Shown here: in pieces, positions 1 through 8,777 of the stretch
Layout: the number at the start of each line of letters is the position of its first letter
How positions within the stretch are numbered: the stretch's first letter is position 1
Source: Alphaproteobacteria bacterium
Lineage (GTDB): Bacteria; Pseudomonadota; Alphaproteobacteria; Rhodobacterales; Rhodobacteraceae
Length of the DNA: 64,000 bases
Assembly: GCA_030427405.1 (NCBI GenBank)
Contig: JAUHXK010000001.1
Span: 62,001-126,000, forward strand
Reading direction: 5' to 3'
Translations under genes and position numbers: made by a program
Notes under the pieces: model-generated
Database searches by the model: none
What the model was told of the DNA's origin: nothing
Seen by the model: the letters and a program-made list of their open reading frames with translations, nothing else

Positions 1-1587
1 CTTCAGAACCTTGTCCAGCATCTGCGGCGGCATCGGTTCGCCGGTCTCGGCATGGGTGGCGAATTCTGACAGAACCTCGGGCACCTCCAGCCAGTGTTCA
101 TACAACTGGCTGGGCAATTCCACGAAATCCCGCGCGACCGATGTTCCTGATATGCTTTCATAGGTCACGTTCGACAGCATCTGATGCAGGGCGTGACCGA
201 ACTCGTGAAACAGGGTCCGCGCGTCGTCATAGGACAACAGCGCCGGGTCGCCTTTGGCAAAGTTGCACACATTGATCACGACTGGCGCCTGCTCCGCCGG
301 AACCTTGGCCTGCGCCCGCATCGCGCTGCACCACGCCCCCGAGCGTTTGGACCCACGCGCAAAGTAATCCCCGATGAATACTGCAACATGCTTGCCATTG
401 CGCGTGACTTCCCAGGCGCGGCAGTCGGGGTGATACAGGGAAACATCCAACGGTGCGAATTCCAGCCCGAACAGGCGATGGGAACAGGAAAACGCAGCCT
501 CGATCATGCGGTCCAGTTGCAGGTAGGGCTTCAGCGCGGCCTCATCCAGATCATGTTCCGCCTTGCGGCGTTTCTCGGCGTAATAGCGCCAGTCCCAGGC
601 TTCAAGCGGGGCGTTCACCCCGTCATCCTGCATCAGCCCGGTCAGAATTTCGGCATCCGACTCCGCCCGCGCTCTGGCAGGCTCCCAAACTTGCATCAGC
701 AGGTCTCGCACCCGGTCCGGCGTCCGGGCCATTTCCGTTTCAAGTTTGAACCCGGCGAAGCTGTCATACCCAAGCAGCTTTGCCCGTTCCTCGCGCAGCG
801 CCAGGATTTCAGCAGCAATTTCGCGGTTGTCGGTCTTGCCGCCATTGGCCCCGCGCGCGGCCCACGCGCGATAAGCCTTTTCGCGCAAATCCCGCCTTGC
901 CGAGAACTGCAGGAATGGCACGATCAAAGAACGCGAGAGCGTTACCACCGGACCAGCAGCGCCCTTTTCCGCCCCTGCCGCGCGCGCGGCGTCAACGACA
1001 AAATCCGGCAGCCCCTCAAGGTCGTCTTCGGACAGGTCCATGAACCAGTCGCGCTCGTCTGCCAGCAGGTTCTGCGTGAACGCGGTTCCCAAGGATGCCA
1101 GCCTTGCCTTTATCTCTTGCATCCGCACGTCCTCGGCCCCCTGCAGGGCCGCGCCCGACCGCACAAAGCTGCGATGGGTCAGCATCAGCACGCGCGCCTG
1201 TTCATCCGTCAGATCCAGCGTGTCACGCCTGTCCCACAAATCGGCGATCCGCTGAAACAGCGCCTTGTTCGACGAGATACCCGAGAAGTGCGCCGATATC
1301 CTGGGGGAAAAGTCGCGTTGCAAGGCCTCGCGCGCCGGGTTGCTGTCGGCCCCTGCGACGGTGAAAAAAACCGAAAGAACCTTGTCCAACGCCTCGCCCG
1401 CGGTTTCCAGCACCTCGATCGTGTTGGCGAATGTCGGCGGCTCAGCATTGCTTGCGATTTCTTCGATCTGGCTGTTGTGGGCCTTCATGGCCTGCTCCAG
1501 CGCGGGCGAAAAATCTGCGTCAGATATCTCTGTGAACGGCGCGATTTGAAACGGCGTGGTCCAGTTGGACAGGATCGGGTTGGTCAT
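1..1587 (-). CDS. M3 family oligopeptidase (partial, C-terminus outside window)
   Basis: Zinc metallopeptidase of family M3 (oligopeptidase A / dipeptidyl carboxypeptidase type), expected to degrade short peptides in the cytoplasm. Translation begins MTNPILSNWTTPFQ and stays open for 529 codons to the window edge, so only the last part of the protein is missing. The zinc-binding HEFGH motif (HEXXH) is encoded at 193-207 within the context LFHEFGHALHQM, typical of M3 enzymes. The ATG at 1587 is preceded on the minus strand by an AAAGGAGA-like ribosome-binding site. It is transcribed divergently from the PLP enzyme at 1719. The exact M3 subfamily cannot be fixed without the C-terminal part. Confidence 0.93.
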   Translation of the reverse strand, partial: MTNPILSNWTTPFQIAPFTEISDADFSPALEQAMKAHNSQIEEIASNAEPPTFANTIEVLETAGEALDKVLSVFFTVAGADSNPAREALQRDFSPRISAHFSGISSNKALFQRIADLWDRRDTLDLTDEQARVLMLTHRSFVRSGAALQGAEDVRMQEIKARLASLGTAFTQNLLADERDWFMDLSEDDLEGLPDFVVDAARAAGAEKGAAGPVVTLSRSLIVPFLQFSARRDLREKAYRAWAARGANGGKTDNREIAAEILALREERAKLLGYDSFAGFKLETEMARTPDRVRDLLMQVWEPARARAESDAEILTGLMQDDGVNAPLEAWDWRYYAEKRRKAEHDLDEAALKPYLQLDRMIEAAFSCSHRLFGLEFAPLDVSLYHPDCRAWEVTRNGKHVAVFIGDYFARGSKRSGAWCSAMRAQAKVPAEQAPVVINVCNFAKGDPALLSYDDARTLFHEFGHALHQMLSNVTYESISGTSVARDFVELPSQLYEHWLEVPEVLSEFATHAETGEPMPPQMLDKVLK

Positions 1588-1718
1588 TCAGGTCTCCTTT
1601 GCCGGTCAAGCTATGTAGCCTGGAACCGATGGTCCAGTGCTGCGGAAAAATTCGACGCAAATGCACTTGCGCATCGCCAGATTGGTCAGCAATGTCACCC
1701 CGGAAAAGGAGGTTCCAG

Positions 1719-2930
1719 ATGACAAAACCCAATCGCCCCGCCGGTATCATGACCACCGCGATTCACGCGGGTGACCATCCGGACCCCGCAACCCGAGCAT
1801 CGGCCCCGCCGATTCACATGAGCTCGACCTTTCTGTCCGACGATATCGCGGGATTTTCCGCCCATGATCTGACACCCGACAGCCCATACACCTACACGCG
1901 CTGGGCCAACCCGACGGTTGCCGGTCTGGAAGCCAAAATTGCGGCTTTGCAGGGAACCGAGGCTTGCCTGGCCACAGCGTCCGGCATGGCGGCCGCTTCG
2001 GCCATCTTTTTCACTTTTCTGTCCTCGGGCGATCACCTGATTGTTTCCGATGTCTCTTATGCTGGGGTGGCAGAGCTGGCCCGCGATACCCTGCCCCGCA
2101 TGGGGGTCGAGGTTTCGACGGTCAACATGTCGGACCCGGCATCCGTTGCACAAGCCATTCGGCCCAACACGCGCCTTATTCACACCGAATCCCCGGTCAA
2201 CCCAATCGGCCGCCTGACCGATCTGGCCGCAATTTCGAAACTGGCGCGGCAGGCCGGTGCCTTGCTCAGCTGCGATGCAACCTTTGCCTCGCCCTTGGGT
2301 ATGGACACGTCCGCCTTGGGTGTCGATCTGACGATGCATTCGATCACGAAGTATATCGGTGGCCACGGTGATGCCGTCGGCGGCGCAGTCGCCGGATCAT
2401 CCGAGTTGATCGGCAAAATGCGGGCCGAGGCCTCTATTCACCATGGCGGTATCTTGTCTCCGTTCAACGCATGGCTGATCGCGCGCGGTGCAACGACGCT
2501 GCCACTGCGCATGAAAGCCCACGAAGCGGGTGCAATGGCCGTTGCAAAGTGGCTGGAGGCCGACCCTCGCGTAACGCGGGTTATCTATCCCGGTCTGGCG
2601 TCGCACCCCCAGGCCGACCTGGCGGCGCGACAGATGTCCAACATGTCCGGCATGATCTCTTTCCAGGTGGGCAGCGCCGCCGATGGCGAGCGGATTGCCC
2701 AGTTGATGATCGAACGGCTCAAGGTCATTCACTATGCCGTTTCTCTGGGCCATCACCGCAGCCTGATTTTTTGGATGGGCACAGACGGGCTGATGGAAAC
2801 GTCGTTCCGGCTGGAGGGCGCACAGCTTGCGGATTACCGCAGCTTTGCGGGCGACGGGATTTTCCGCCTGTCGGTCGGGCTTGAGGATGCCGAAGACCTG
2901 ATTGCCGATCTGGACGGGGCGCTGGGGTAG
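1719..2930 (+). CDS. Cys/Met metabolism PLP-dependent enzyme (transsulfuration family)
   Basis: A 403-residue fold-type I PLP enzyme of the cystathionine gamma-synthase / beta-lyase / methionine gamma-lyase family, acting on sulfur amino acids in the cytoplasm. The Schiff-base lysine is K211 in HSITKYIGGHGD, and YTRWANPT near residue 60 is the phosphate-contacting region. I start at ATG 1719 rather than the longer open frame from 1599, because a good ribosome-binding site (AAAAGGAGG) ends 5 bases upstream and homologues start with this N-terminus. Which of the transsulfuration activities it has cannot be told from motifs alone. No sulfur gene flanks it. Confidence 0.93.
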   Translation: MTKPNRPAGIMTTAIHAGDHPDPATRASAPPIHMSSTFLSDDIAGFSAHDLTPDSPYTYTRWANPTVAGLEAKIAALQGTEACLATASGMAAASAIFFTFLSSGDHLIVSDVSYAGVAELARDTLPRMGVEVSTVNMSDPASVAQAIRPNTRLIHTESPVNPIGRLTDLAAISKLARQAGALLSCDATFASPLGMDTSALGVDLTMHSITKYIGGHGDAVGGAVAGSSELIGKMRAEASIHHGGILSPFNAWLIARGATTLPLRMKAHEAGAMAVAKWLEADPRVTRVIYPGLASHPQADLAARQMSNMSGMISFQVGSAADGERIAQLMIERLKVIHYAVSLGHHRSLIFWMGTDGLMETSFRLEGAQLADYRSFAGDGIFRLSVGLEDAEDLIADLDGALG

Positions 2931-3032
2931 CCGCCCGCGCATTTGTCAACGCCCCTGTAGACACACCATCGCACGACTTGGCCGGGCAGCGCGCCTGCGC
3001 GCGCGGCAGGCATCGCAACCGGTCAGCCTGGG

Positions 3033-4082
3033 CTATTGCCCGCCCGGACCGCAGACCGGACAATCGGCGCGACGCGACAGGGTGATCTTGCGGCTTTCAC
3101 CATAAAGCGCGTCATAGATCAGCATCTCGCCGCGCAATGCCTGACCCGCCCCGGTGATCAGCTTGATCGCCTCGACGGCCATCATTGACCCCACCACCCC
3201 CGGCAAAGGGCCGATCACGCCCGCCTCGGCACACGAGGGTGCGAGGCCGGGGGCCGGGGCCTGGGGAAAGATGCACTGGTAACAGGGGGCGCCATTGGCC
3301 GGGTCAAAAACGCTCAGCTGTCCTTCCCATTGCGACAGGGCGCCCGAAATCAGCGGCTTGCCCAGGGCAGCGGCGGCCCGGTTCGCAAGATAGCGGGTTT
3401 CAAAATTGTCGGTTCCATCCAGGACCAGATCGAAATCGGCAAAAAGCTCTGCCGCGATTTCGTTGGTCAAACGCCGGTGATACGGCAGGACGGTCACGTT
3501 GGGGTTCTGGGCCTGCATGGCCCGTTGCGCCGAAAACACTTTTGGCGTGCCGATGTCAGCATCCCGGTGGATGACCTGCCGTTGCAGGTTGGCATTCTCG
3601 ACCTCGTCATCATCTATCACGCCGATCGTGCCCACTCCGGCGGCTGCCAGATATTGCAAGGCGGGCGCGCCCAGCCCGCCCGCGCCAATAACCAGAACGC
3701 GGGACTGCTTCATCCGTTTCTGGCCCGGCCCGCCCAGTTCGCGCAAAACAATGTGGCGGGCATATCGCTCAAGCTCGGTTTCTGAAAACTGATCGGATGG
3801 CATCGCTTGCTCCTGCGTTACGGCGCGGGCCGCGCGGGCGCGCAGGGCCTTCAGACCCCATCCGTAAACCAGAACAAGAACCCCCGTACCAGCCAATATC
3901 AGCCACAGAGCCGCAGACCCGCCGGTCGCCTCGCGCAGCGGGTGCCCGAAGGGCAAGGCCACCTGGGCGATAATGACGCCAAGCACCAGCACGCCCACCG
4001 CAGCCGCACGCGCAGAGCGCGACACGCCAGCCAGATATCCCCCCGCCCAAAGCGCTGCGGCAAGACAGAAAACCAGCAGCAT
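3033..4082 (-). CDS. moeB: MoeB/ThiF-type adenylyltransferase with N-terminal membrane region
   Basis: E1-like enzyme that adenylates the C-terminal glycine of a small sulfur-carrier protein (MoaD in molybdopterin synthesis, or ThiS). From about residue 100 it shows the canonical domain: nucleotide-binding VIGAGGLGAP, GTDNFETRY, and the zinc pairs CYQC and CPVC. There is no C-terminal rhodanese domain. Residues 1-80 form about three hydrophobic segments, giving 349 residues instead of about 250. Its ATG overlaps the dut stop (ATGA at 4080-4083), so it is probably translated by coupling. A second start, M94 at 3803, has a strong AGGAG site 6 bases upstream and would yield a soluble enzyme of usual size. 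Confidence 0.88.
   Translation of the reverse strand: MLLVFCLAAALWAGGYLAGVSRSARAAAVGVLVLGVIIAQVALPFGHPLREATGGSAALWLILAGTGVLVLVYGWGLKALRARAARAVTQEQAMPSDQFSETELERYARHIVLRELGGPGQKRMKQSRVLVIGAGGLGAPALQYLAAAGVGTIGVIDDDEVENANLQRQVIHRDADIGTPKVFSAQRAMQAQNPNVTVLPYHRRLTNEIAAELFADFDLVLDGTDNFETRYLANRAAAALGKPLISGALSQWEGQLSVFDPANGAPCYQCIFPQAPAPGLAPSCAEAGVIGPLPGVVGSMMAVEAIKLITGAGQALRGEMLIYDALYGESRKITLSRRADCPVCGPGGQ
3810..3814 (-). promoter_or_regulatory. Internal ribosome-binding site in moeB
   Basis: On the minus strand AGGAG is followed by a 6-base spacer and an in-frame ATG (3803-3801) that opens the conserved MoeB core (MPSDQFSETELERYARH). This is a better initiation site than that of the upstream ATG and may produce a second, soluble isoform. 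Confidence 0.5.
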
Positions 4083-4537
4083 CAGCTGCGCCCCGTCGAC
4101 CCGAAACCGCCCGTGCCACGCTGCGTGGTGTCCAGCGTCTCGACCAGATCAAACGCCGCCTGCACCACCGGAGCAACAACCAATTGCGCGATGCGGTCGC
4201 CATGAACAACTTCGAACATCTCGGTCCCGGCATTCAGGACGATTACCCCCAGCGGCCCGCGATAGTCGCTGTCGATCGTACCCGGCGCATTGGGCAGGGT
4301 GATACCGTGTTTCAATGCAAGCCCCGAACGGGGGCGGACCTGAACCTCGAACCCGGGCGGGATTTCGATCCTGAGACCGGTGGGCACCAGGGCCCGCTGA
4401 CCGGGCGCGATCATGACCGAGCCACCGCCGGGCAGATTAGCCCGCACATCCGCGCCCGCCGCCCCTGCGGTTTCGTAGGACGGCAAGGCGATGGACGGGT
4501 CGGCGCCATCCTCGCGGATTACACGAATTGCAACCAT
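4082..4537 (-). CDS. dut: dUTP diphosphatase
   Basis: Hydrolyses dUTP to dUMP and diphosphate, keeping uracil out of DNA and supplying dTMP synthesis. The 151-residue size is that of trimeric dUTPases. All family motifs are visible: AGADVRANL near the N-terminus, [24 protein letters not shown] with the catalytic aspartate, and the glycine-rich C-terminal arm [14 protein letters not shown] at 4540 is also possible, but ATG 4537 lies 7 bases from an AGAGGA ribosome-binding site and is preferred. Its stop overlaps the moeB start, and coaBC ends just upstream at 4553, an arrangement consistent with one leftward operon. Confidence 0.96.
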   Translation of the reverse strand: MVAIRVIREDGADPSIALPSYETAGAAGADVRANLPGGGSVMIAPGQRALVPTGLRIEIPPGFEVQVRPRSGLALKHGITLPNAPGTIDSDYRGPLGVIVLNAGTEMFEVVHGDRIAQLVVAPVVQAAFDLVETLDTTQRGTGGFGSTGRS

Positions 4538-4552
4538 CACTGTTCCTCTTGG

Positions 4553-5749
4553 TTAGTCCTCAAGCGCATCCGCGATCTGTTGCGCCAGGCGTTTGGCCAC
4601 GGCGTGCTTGTCCATGCGCGGCCAGATTTCAGCACCTTGTTCCGTGATCAGCGTCACCGCGTTTTCAGAACCGCCCATGATCCCCGTCTCTGGCGAGACG
4701 TCATTGGCCACGATCCAGTCACACCCCTTGCGCGCACGTTTCGCGGTGGCATGTTCAACCACGTCATCCGTTTCGGCCGCAAACCCGACGACCAGCGCAG
4801 GGCGACCATCCGCCAGCTGGGAAACCCGCTTCAGGATGTCGGGGTTTTCGGCAAATTCCAGCGCAGGCATACCGTCGCGGCTTTTCTTCAGCTTCCTGTC
4901 CGAGGCGCTGGCAACACGCCAATCCGCGACCGCCGCCGCAAAGACGCCCGCATCAGCCGGCAGCGCGGCATCCACCGCGTCAGACATCTGTTGCGCGGTT
5001 TCAACCTGAACCACCTGAACACCTTGCGGCGGGGGAACATCCGCCGGACCCGTTACAAACACCACATCAGCACCCAGCGCAGACAAGGCCCGCGCGACCG
5101 CGGCGCCTTGCGCGCCCGAAGATCGGTTGGCGATATAGCGCACCGGGTCAATCGGTTCGTGCGTCGGGCCGGACGTCACGAGAACCCGCTTGCCGCGCAG
5201 CGGGCCATGGCCCAGCGCAGCCTCGGCGGCGGCGACGATCTCAAGCGGTTCGGACATGCGGCCCGGCCCGTATTCGCCACAGGCCATGTCCCCTTCGTTC
5301 GGGCCGACAAAACGGATACCGTCCGCCTGCAACTGTTCCAGATTGCGCCGGGTTGCCGGGTGGTCCCACATGCGAACATTCATCGCCGGGGCGCAAAGAA
5401 CCGGAGTGTCGGTGGCCAGCAACAGGGTTGAGGCCAGGTCATTGGCCAGCCCCGTGGCCATCTTGGCCATCAGGTCGGCCGTGGCCGGGGCAACCACGAT
5501 CAGGTCGGCAGAGCGCGACAACTGAATATGCCCCATCTCGGCCTCGTCGGTCAGGTCGAACAGGTCGCGATATATCTTTTCACCGGCCAGCGCCGAAACA
5601 GACAGCGGCGTCACGAATTCTTCGGCCGCGCGGGTCAACACCGGGGTGACGACCGCACCGCGGTCCTGAAGACGGCGGATCAGGTCCAGCGACTTATAGG
5701 CCGCGATCCCTCCGCCGATGATCAGCAGAATACGTTTCGATGCCAGCAT
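4553..5749 (-). CDS. coaBC: Bifunctional phosphopantothenoylcysteine decarboxylase / phosphopantothenate-cysteine ligase
   Basis: Carries out two successive steps of coenzyme A synthesis: CTP-dependent joining of cysteine to 4'-phosphopantothenate, then FMN-dependent decarboxylation to 4'-phosphopantetheine. The N-terminal flavoprotein half has GHIQLSRSADLIVVAPATAD and the PAMNVRMW signature. The C-terminal ligase half has SGPTHEPIDPVRYIANRSSG and the lysine-rich KLKKSRDGMPALEF segment. The length of 398 residues is normal for Dfp/CoaBC. It lies 15 bases upstream of dut, the same coaBC-dut order found in many proteobacteria. Confidence 0.96.
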   Translation of the reverse strand: MLASKRILLIIGGGIAAYKSLDLIRRLQDRGAVVTPVLTRAAEEFVTPLSVSALAGEKIYRDLFDLTDEAEMGHIQLSRSADLIVVAPATADLMAKMATGLANDLASTLLLATDTPVLCAPAMNVRMWDHPATRRNLEQLQADGIRFVGPNEGDMACGEYGPGRMSEPLEIVAAAEAALGHGPLRGKRVLVTSGPTHEPIDPVRYIANRSSGAQGAAVARALSALGADVVFVTGPADVPPPQGVQVVQVETAQQMSDAVDAALPADAGVFAAAVADWRVASASDRKLKKSRDGMPALEFAENPDILKRVSQLADGRPALVVGFAAETDDVVEHATAKRARKGCDWIVANDVSPETGIMGGSENAVTLITEQGAEIWPRMDKHAVAKRLAQQIADALED

Positions 5750-5822
5750 GTTCAGCCCTTCCCGTCCCGGTCGGCCCTGACATTAGGCAACGCCTGTGCC
5801 AAGTTCCAGCGTAAATGCCTTG

Positions 5823-6647
5823 TCAGTCCTGCACCTGGAACGCCTTGCAGGGGTCTTCGCGATCCACCGGAGGGCTTTCGACAACCGCATCAAACTCACC
5901 CGCGATTTCACCGCCTTCCGACTGGCCCAGTGCAAACACCTTCAACCCCGGCCGAAGGCGCGAAAGGAAAGTGGGGATACCCCAGTCCCTGCGGGCGTGG
6001 CCATTGCCGGTGATGACAACAACCGGCCCGCCGGTATCATCAACCGCCTGAAGGGTCGCACGCGCCAGAACCGCGTCGCGCAACCTTTGTATCGCAACAA
6101 GCTGCGGCAGAATCTCCGCCGGAACCGCATCACAATGCGCCGCCAGTTGATCTGCTTCGCGCGCGGCCTGTTCCGCCGCGGGCAACGGGACGGTCAGGCC
6201 GTACCGGGCCGCATCGGCCCCCAGGGCGGTGGCGGCCCCCCGCTCCATCGCAAGGCGGGCCGCCGAACGCGGCACCATCGCGCCATAAACAGGAGCCTCC
6301 GACGCTCCAAATATCGGATAATACATACTGAGAGGAGGCCAACCCAACTCGGCCCACCGCAGGATTTCGGACAGTTCCTGCGGGTTCGAAGCCGCCTTCT
6401 GCGCCAATCGCTGCGCACCTTCTTCTGTAACCATTTCCCAAACGACAGCGGTCGGCGCGATTGCTTCAACAGCCTCGGCCTGAACCAGGTGATGCTGCGG
6501 GTTGTCATGTGTTTCGCCCAGGATGATGACGTCGAAATTCGACATCTGCTGGCGCAGTTCCGTGGACAGCAGGCTTTCGGCCATTGCCCCTTGACCGGGG
6601 CAGCCAAAGATCACGATCGCGGTGGCCAGAATCGCAAGATTTCTCAT
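5823..6647 (-). CDS. ChaN family heme/iron-linked protein
   Basis: Member of the ChaN/DUF399 family, whose Campylobacter member is a heme-binding surface lipoprotein. A hydrophobic leader of about 23 residues (cleavage suggested after AMA) implies export; a cysteine at 16 follows IFG but is not a classic lipobox. The mature part opens with the family signature LGETHDNPQHH (G44-E45-T46-H47-D48) and later has VITGNGHARRDWG. The ATG overlaps the stop of the upstream sigma factor gene rpoH (6644-6647), so the two are translationally coupled. The real ligand in this organism is unknown. Confidence 0.82.
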   Translation of the reverse strand: MRNLAILATAIVIFGCPGQGAMAESLLSTELRQQMSNFDVIILGETHDNPQHHLVQAEAVEAIAPTAVVWEMVTEEGAQRLAQKAASNPQELSEILRWAELGWPPLSMYYPIFGASEAPVYGAMVPRSAARLAMERGAATALGADAARYGLTVPLPAAEQAAREADQLAAHCDAVPAEILPQLVAIQRLRDAVLARATLQAVDDTGGPVVVITGNGHARRDWGIPTFLSRLRPGLKVFALGQSEGGEIAGEFDAVVESPPVDREDPCKAFQVQD

Positions 6648-7522
6648 GCGAAGAAGTGTTGCACCTCTCGGGTTTGCGCTTCAAGGTTCTTGCGCATTTT
6701 CACGAAGGCCGCCGCCTCAAGCTGGCGCACGCGTTCCTTGGACAACCCCAGTTCCTGCCCCAGGCTTTCCAATGTTCGCGCAGGCTCGCGCAGTTTGCGT
6801 TCCTGCACGATGAACCGCTCGCGGTCATTCAGCGCCTGCATCGCGGAAATCAGCCATTCTCTCAGCTGATGGGTATCGTGCCGATGCGCAACCGTTTCCG
6901 CCGCCTGTTCGCGGTCGTCCTCAAGCGCGTCAATCCACTCGCGCCCGTCCTCATCCGCCGATTGCACCGCGTTCAGTGAAAAATCCGAGCCCGACAGGCG
7001 GCCTTCCATCATCTCTACGTCCCTGAGCGGAACGCCAATTTCAGCAGCAATCAACTGGTGCAACTGATGACGATCCAATTCCAGACCGTCTGTCGCCGCG
7101 TCCCGTTCCAACTTGGCCTGAACCCGGCGCATGTTGAAGAAGAGCGACTTTTGGGAAGAGGTTGATCCAGTCCGGACCATCGACCAGTTTCGCATGACAT
7201 AGTCCTGAATGCTGGCCTTGATCCACCAGACCGCATAGGTCGAAAACCTTACTCCGCGATCGGGATCGAACTTGTCCGCGGCTTTCATCAGCCCCAGTCC
7301 CGCCTCTTGGATCAAGTCGTTCATCGGGGCGCCGTAGCGCTTGAATTTCGCGGCCATGGAAATCGCAAGGCGCATATATGCCGTGATCAGCCGGTGCAAA
7401 GCCTGTTCATCGCGGTTATCGCGCCATGCATAGGCCAGGCGCAGCTCGGTCTCGGCATCCAGCAATTCGGCCTTCATGGCCTGACGGGTCATGATCTGGT
7501 CGTTTGGATTGTCCAGTGCCAT
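6644..7522 (-). CDS. rpoH: RNA polymerase sigma-32-type factor (RpoHII group)
   Basis: Alternative sigma factor of the heat-shock group; in Rhodobacter a second copy of this type (RpoHII) serves the singlet-oxygen and general stress response. Region 2 spans about residues 45-118 (AYMRLAISMAAKF, DLIQEAGLGLMKAADKFDP, RFSTYAVWWIKASIQDYVM). The RpoH box is visible at 124-133 as QKSLFFNMRR, and region 4 has LGLSKERVRQLE. The shift from the more usual KLFFNLR to SLFFNMR is one reason for assigning the RpoHII branch, but this needs a tree. The start has an AGGGAGAG site. It is divergent from cobU and overlaps the chaN-like gene. Confidence 0.88.
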   Translation of the reverse strand: MALDNPNDQIMTRQAMKAELLDAETELRLAYAWRDNRDEQALHRLITAYMRLAISMAAKFKRYGAPMNDLIQEAGLGLMKAADKFDPDRGVRFSTYAVWWIKASIQDYVMRNWSMVRTGSTSSQKSLFFNMRRVQAKLERDAATDGLELDRHQLHQLIAAEIGVPLRDVEMMEGRLSGSDFSLNAVQSADEDGREWIDALEDDREQAAETVAHRHDTHQLREWLISAMQALNDRERFIVQERKLREPARTLESLGQELGLSKERVRQLEAAAFVKMRKNLEAQTREVQHFFA

Positions 7523-7622
7523 GCAACTCTCCCTTTTCTGGCAGGCGCGGTCGGACTTGCCATGCTGATCTGGGGTCGATACGCAGGATCAAGCCGGGTG
7601 GATCACTAGAAAGGTAACAAAA

Positions 7623-8144
7623 GTGCATCCCAATTTAACCTTTGTATTGGGCGGCGCAGCCTCTGGCAAATCGGCATTTGCCGAACAACTTGCTGTTTTG
7701 TCAGGAAAAAACCGCATTTATGTCGCCACTTCACAAGTGTTTGATGACGAGATGCAAAGCAAAATTTGCCAACATATTAAGCAACGCGGCACAGGGTGGG
7801 ACACGATCGAGGCACCATTTGATCTGGCTCCTGCCCTGAAAGACCTTGGACCAAGCCACGTTTGTCTGATTGACTGCGCGACGATGTGGCTGACCAATCA
7901 CCTTCTGGCAGAACATGACATTGCCAGGGCCCAAACCGCATTTCTTGATGCCTGCGCGGCTTGTCCTGCGCAGATCATCGTCGTTTCCAACGAGGTCGGG
8001 CAGGGTATCGTGCCGGAAAACGCCTTGTCCCGCAGGTTCCGCGAGGCGCAGGGCCGTTTGAACATCGCGATTGCAGCGCAGGCCGATCTGGTGGTGCAGG
8101 TCATTGCGGGTTTGCCGCGGGTTCTGAAGGGCCAGATGCCGTGA
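7623..8144 (+). CDS. cobU: Adenosylcobinamide kinase / adenosylcobinamide-phosphate guanylyltransferase
   Basis: Bifunctional enzyme of the late cobalamin pathway (CobU, called CobP in aerobes): phosphorylates adenosylcobinamide and then attaches GMP, preparing nucleotide-loop assembly. The P-loop GGAASGKS lies at residues 9-16. The histidine that becomes guanylylated in the family is in CQHIKQRG, and VVSNEVGQGIVP and SRRFREAQG are typical. Translation starts at GTG 7623 after AAAGGTAAC. The stop overlaps the GTG start of the phosphatase at 8141. No other cobalamin gene is in the window, although the B12-dependent Ecm is encoded at 39444. Confidence 0.93.
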   Translation: MHPNLTFVLGGAASGKSAFAEQLAVLSGKNRIYVATSQVFDDEMQSKICQHIKQRGTGWDTIEAPFDLAPALKDLGPSHVCLIDCATMWLTNHLLAEHDIARAQTAFLDACAACPAQIIVVSNEVGQGIVPENALSRRFREAQGRLNIAIAAQADLVVQVIAGLPRVLKGQMP

Positions 8145-8719
8145 CCCGCCTGCATCTGGTGCGACACGGCCCCACCCATGCCAAGACCATGGTCGGTTGG
8201 TCCGATCTGCCGGCAGATCTCAGCGACCTTGACGTGCTGGCAAGATTGCAGGCTTACCTGCCGTCATCCGCCCTGCTCGTGTCATCCGACCTGACGCGGG
8301 CGGTGGACACCGCCACGGCAATCCAGGCCAACCGCCAACGCCTGCCGCATCACCCGGACCTGCGCGAAATTCATTTCGGGCAGTGGGAGCTAAAATCCTT
8401 TGCCCAGATCGAGGCCGAAGACCCGGAACGCGCCTTTGCCTATTGGGACACCCCCGGAGATGTTCGCCCCCCCGGCGGCGAAAGCTGGAACCAGGTGCGC
8501 GGCCGGGTCGATGCCGCAATTGACCTGCTGATAGCGAACCATCCTGGCGCCGATATCATAGTTGTCGCCCATTTCGGCGCAATCCTGACTCAGCTGCAGC
8601 GTGCCCTGTCCCTGGACGCCCAACAGACATTTGCGCACCGCATCGACAACCTTTCGGTTTCCGAAATCGCCTTTGAGAAAGGCACTTGGACCGTAGGGCG
8701 GATAAATCACTGCCCGTGA
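8141..8719 (+). CDS. Histidine phosphatase, probable alpha-ribazole phosphatase (CobC-like)
   Basis: Branch of the phosphoglycerate-mutase superfamily, 192 residues. The catalytic RHG motif is at the N-terminus (LHLVRHGPTHA) and the second histidine is in VVAHFGAILTQL. Directly after cobU, with a GTGA overlap at 8141-8144, the most likely job is removal of the phosphate from alpha-ribazole-5'-phosphate (or adenosylcobalamin phosphate) in nucleotide-loop assembly. I start at GTG 8141 because the longer open frame from 7961 lies inside cobU. The family alone would not fix the substrate; the context does most of the work. Confidence 0.8.
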   Translation: MTRLHLVRHGPTHAKTMVGWSDLPADLSDLDVLARLQAYLPSSALLVSSDLTRAVDTATAIQANRQRLPHHPDLREIHFGQWELKSFAQIEAEDPERAFAYWDTPGDVRPPGGESWNQVRGRVDAAIDLLIANHPGADIIVVAHFGAILTQLQRALSLDAQQTFAHRIDNLSVSEIAFEKGTWTVGRINHCP

Positions 8720-8777
8720 TCGGCCTGCGCACAAATCTCTGATTTACCAGACCCACCGGATCAATCATCCTAACAGC

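Noticed and set aside
184-1722. Long plus-strand open frame (512 codons)
   Set aside because: Shadow of the M3 peptidase on the minus strand, which carries HEFGH and full family patterns; the plus frame has no recognisable motif.
4184-5431. 415-codon plus-strand frame
   Set aside because: Antisense to dut and coaBC; arginine/histidine-rich composition typical of GC-rich shadows.
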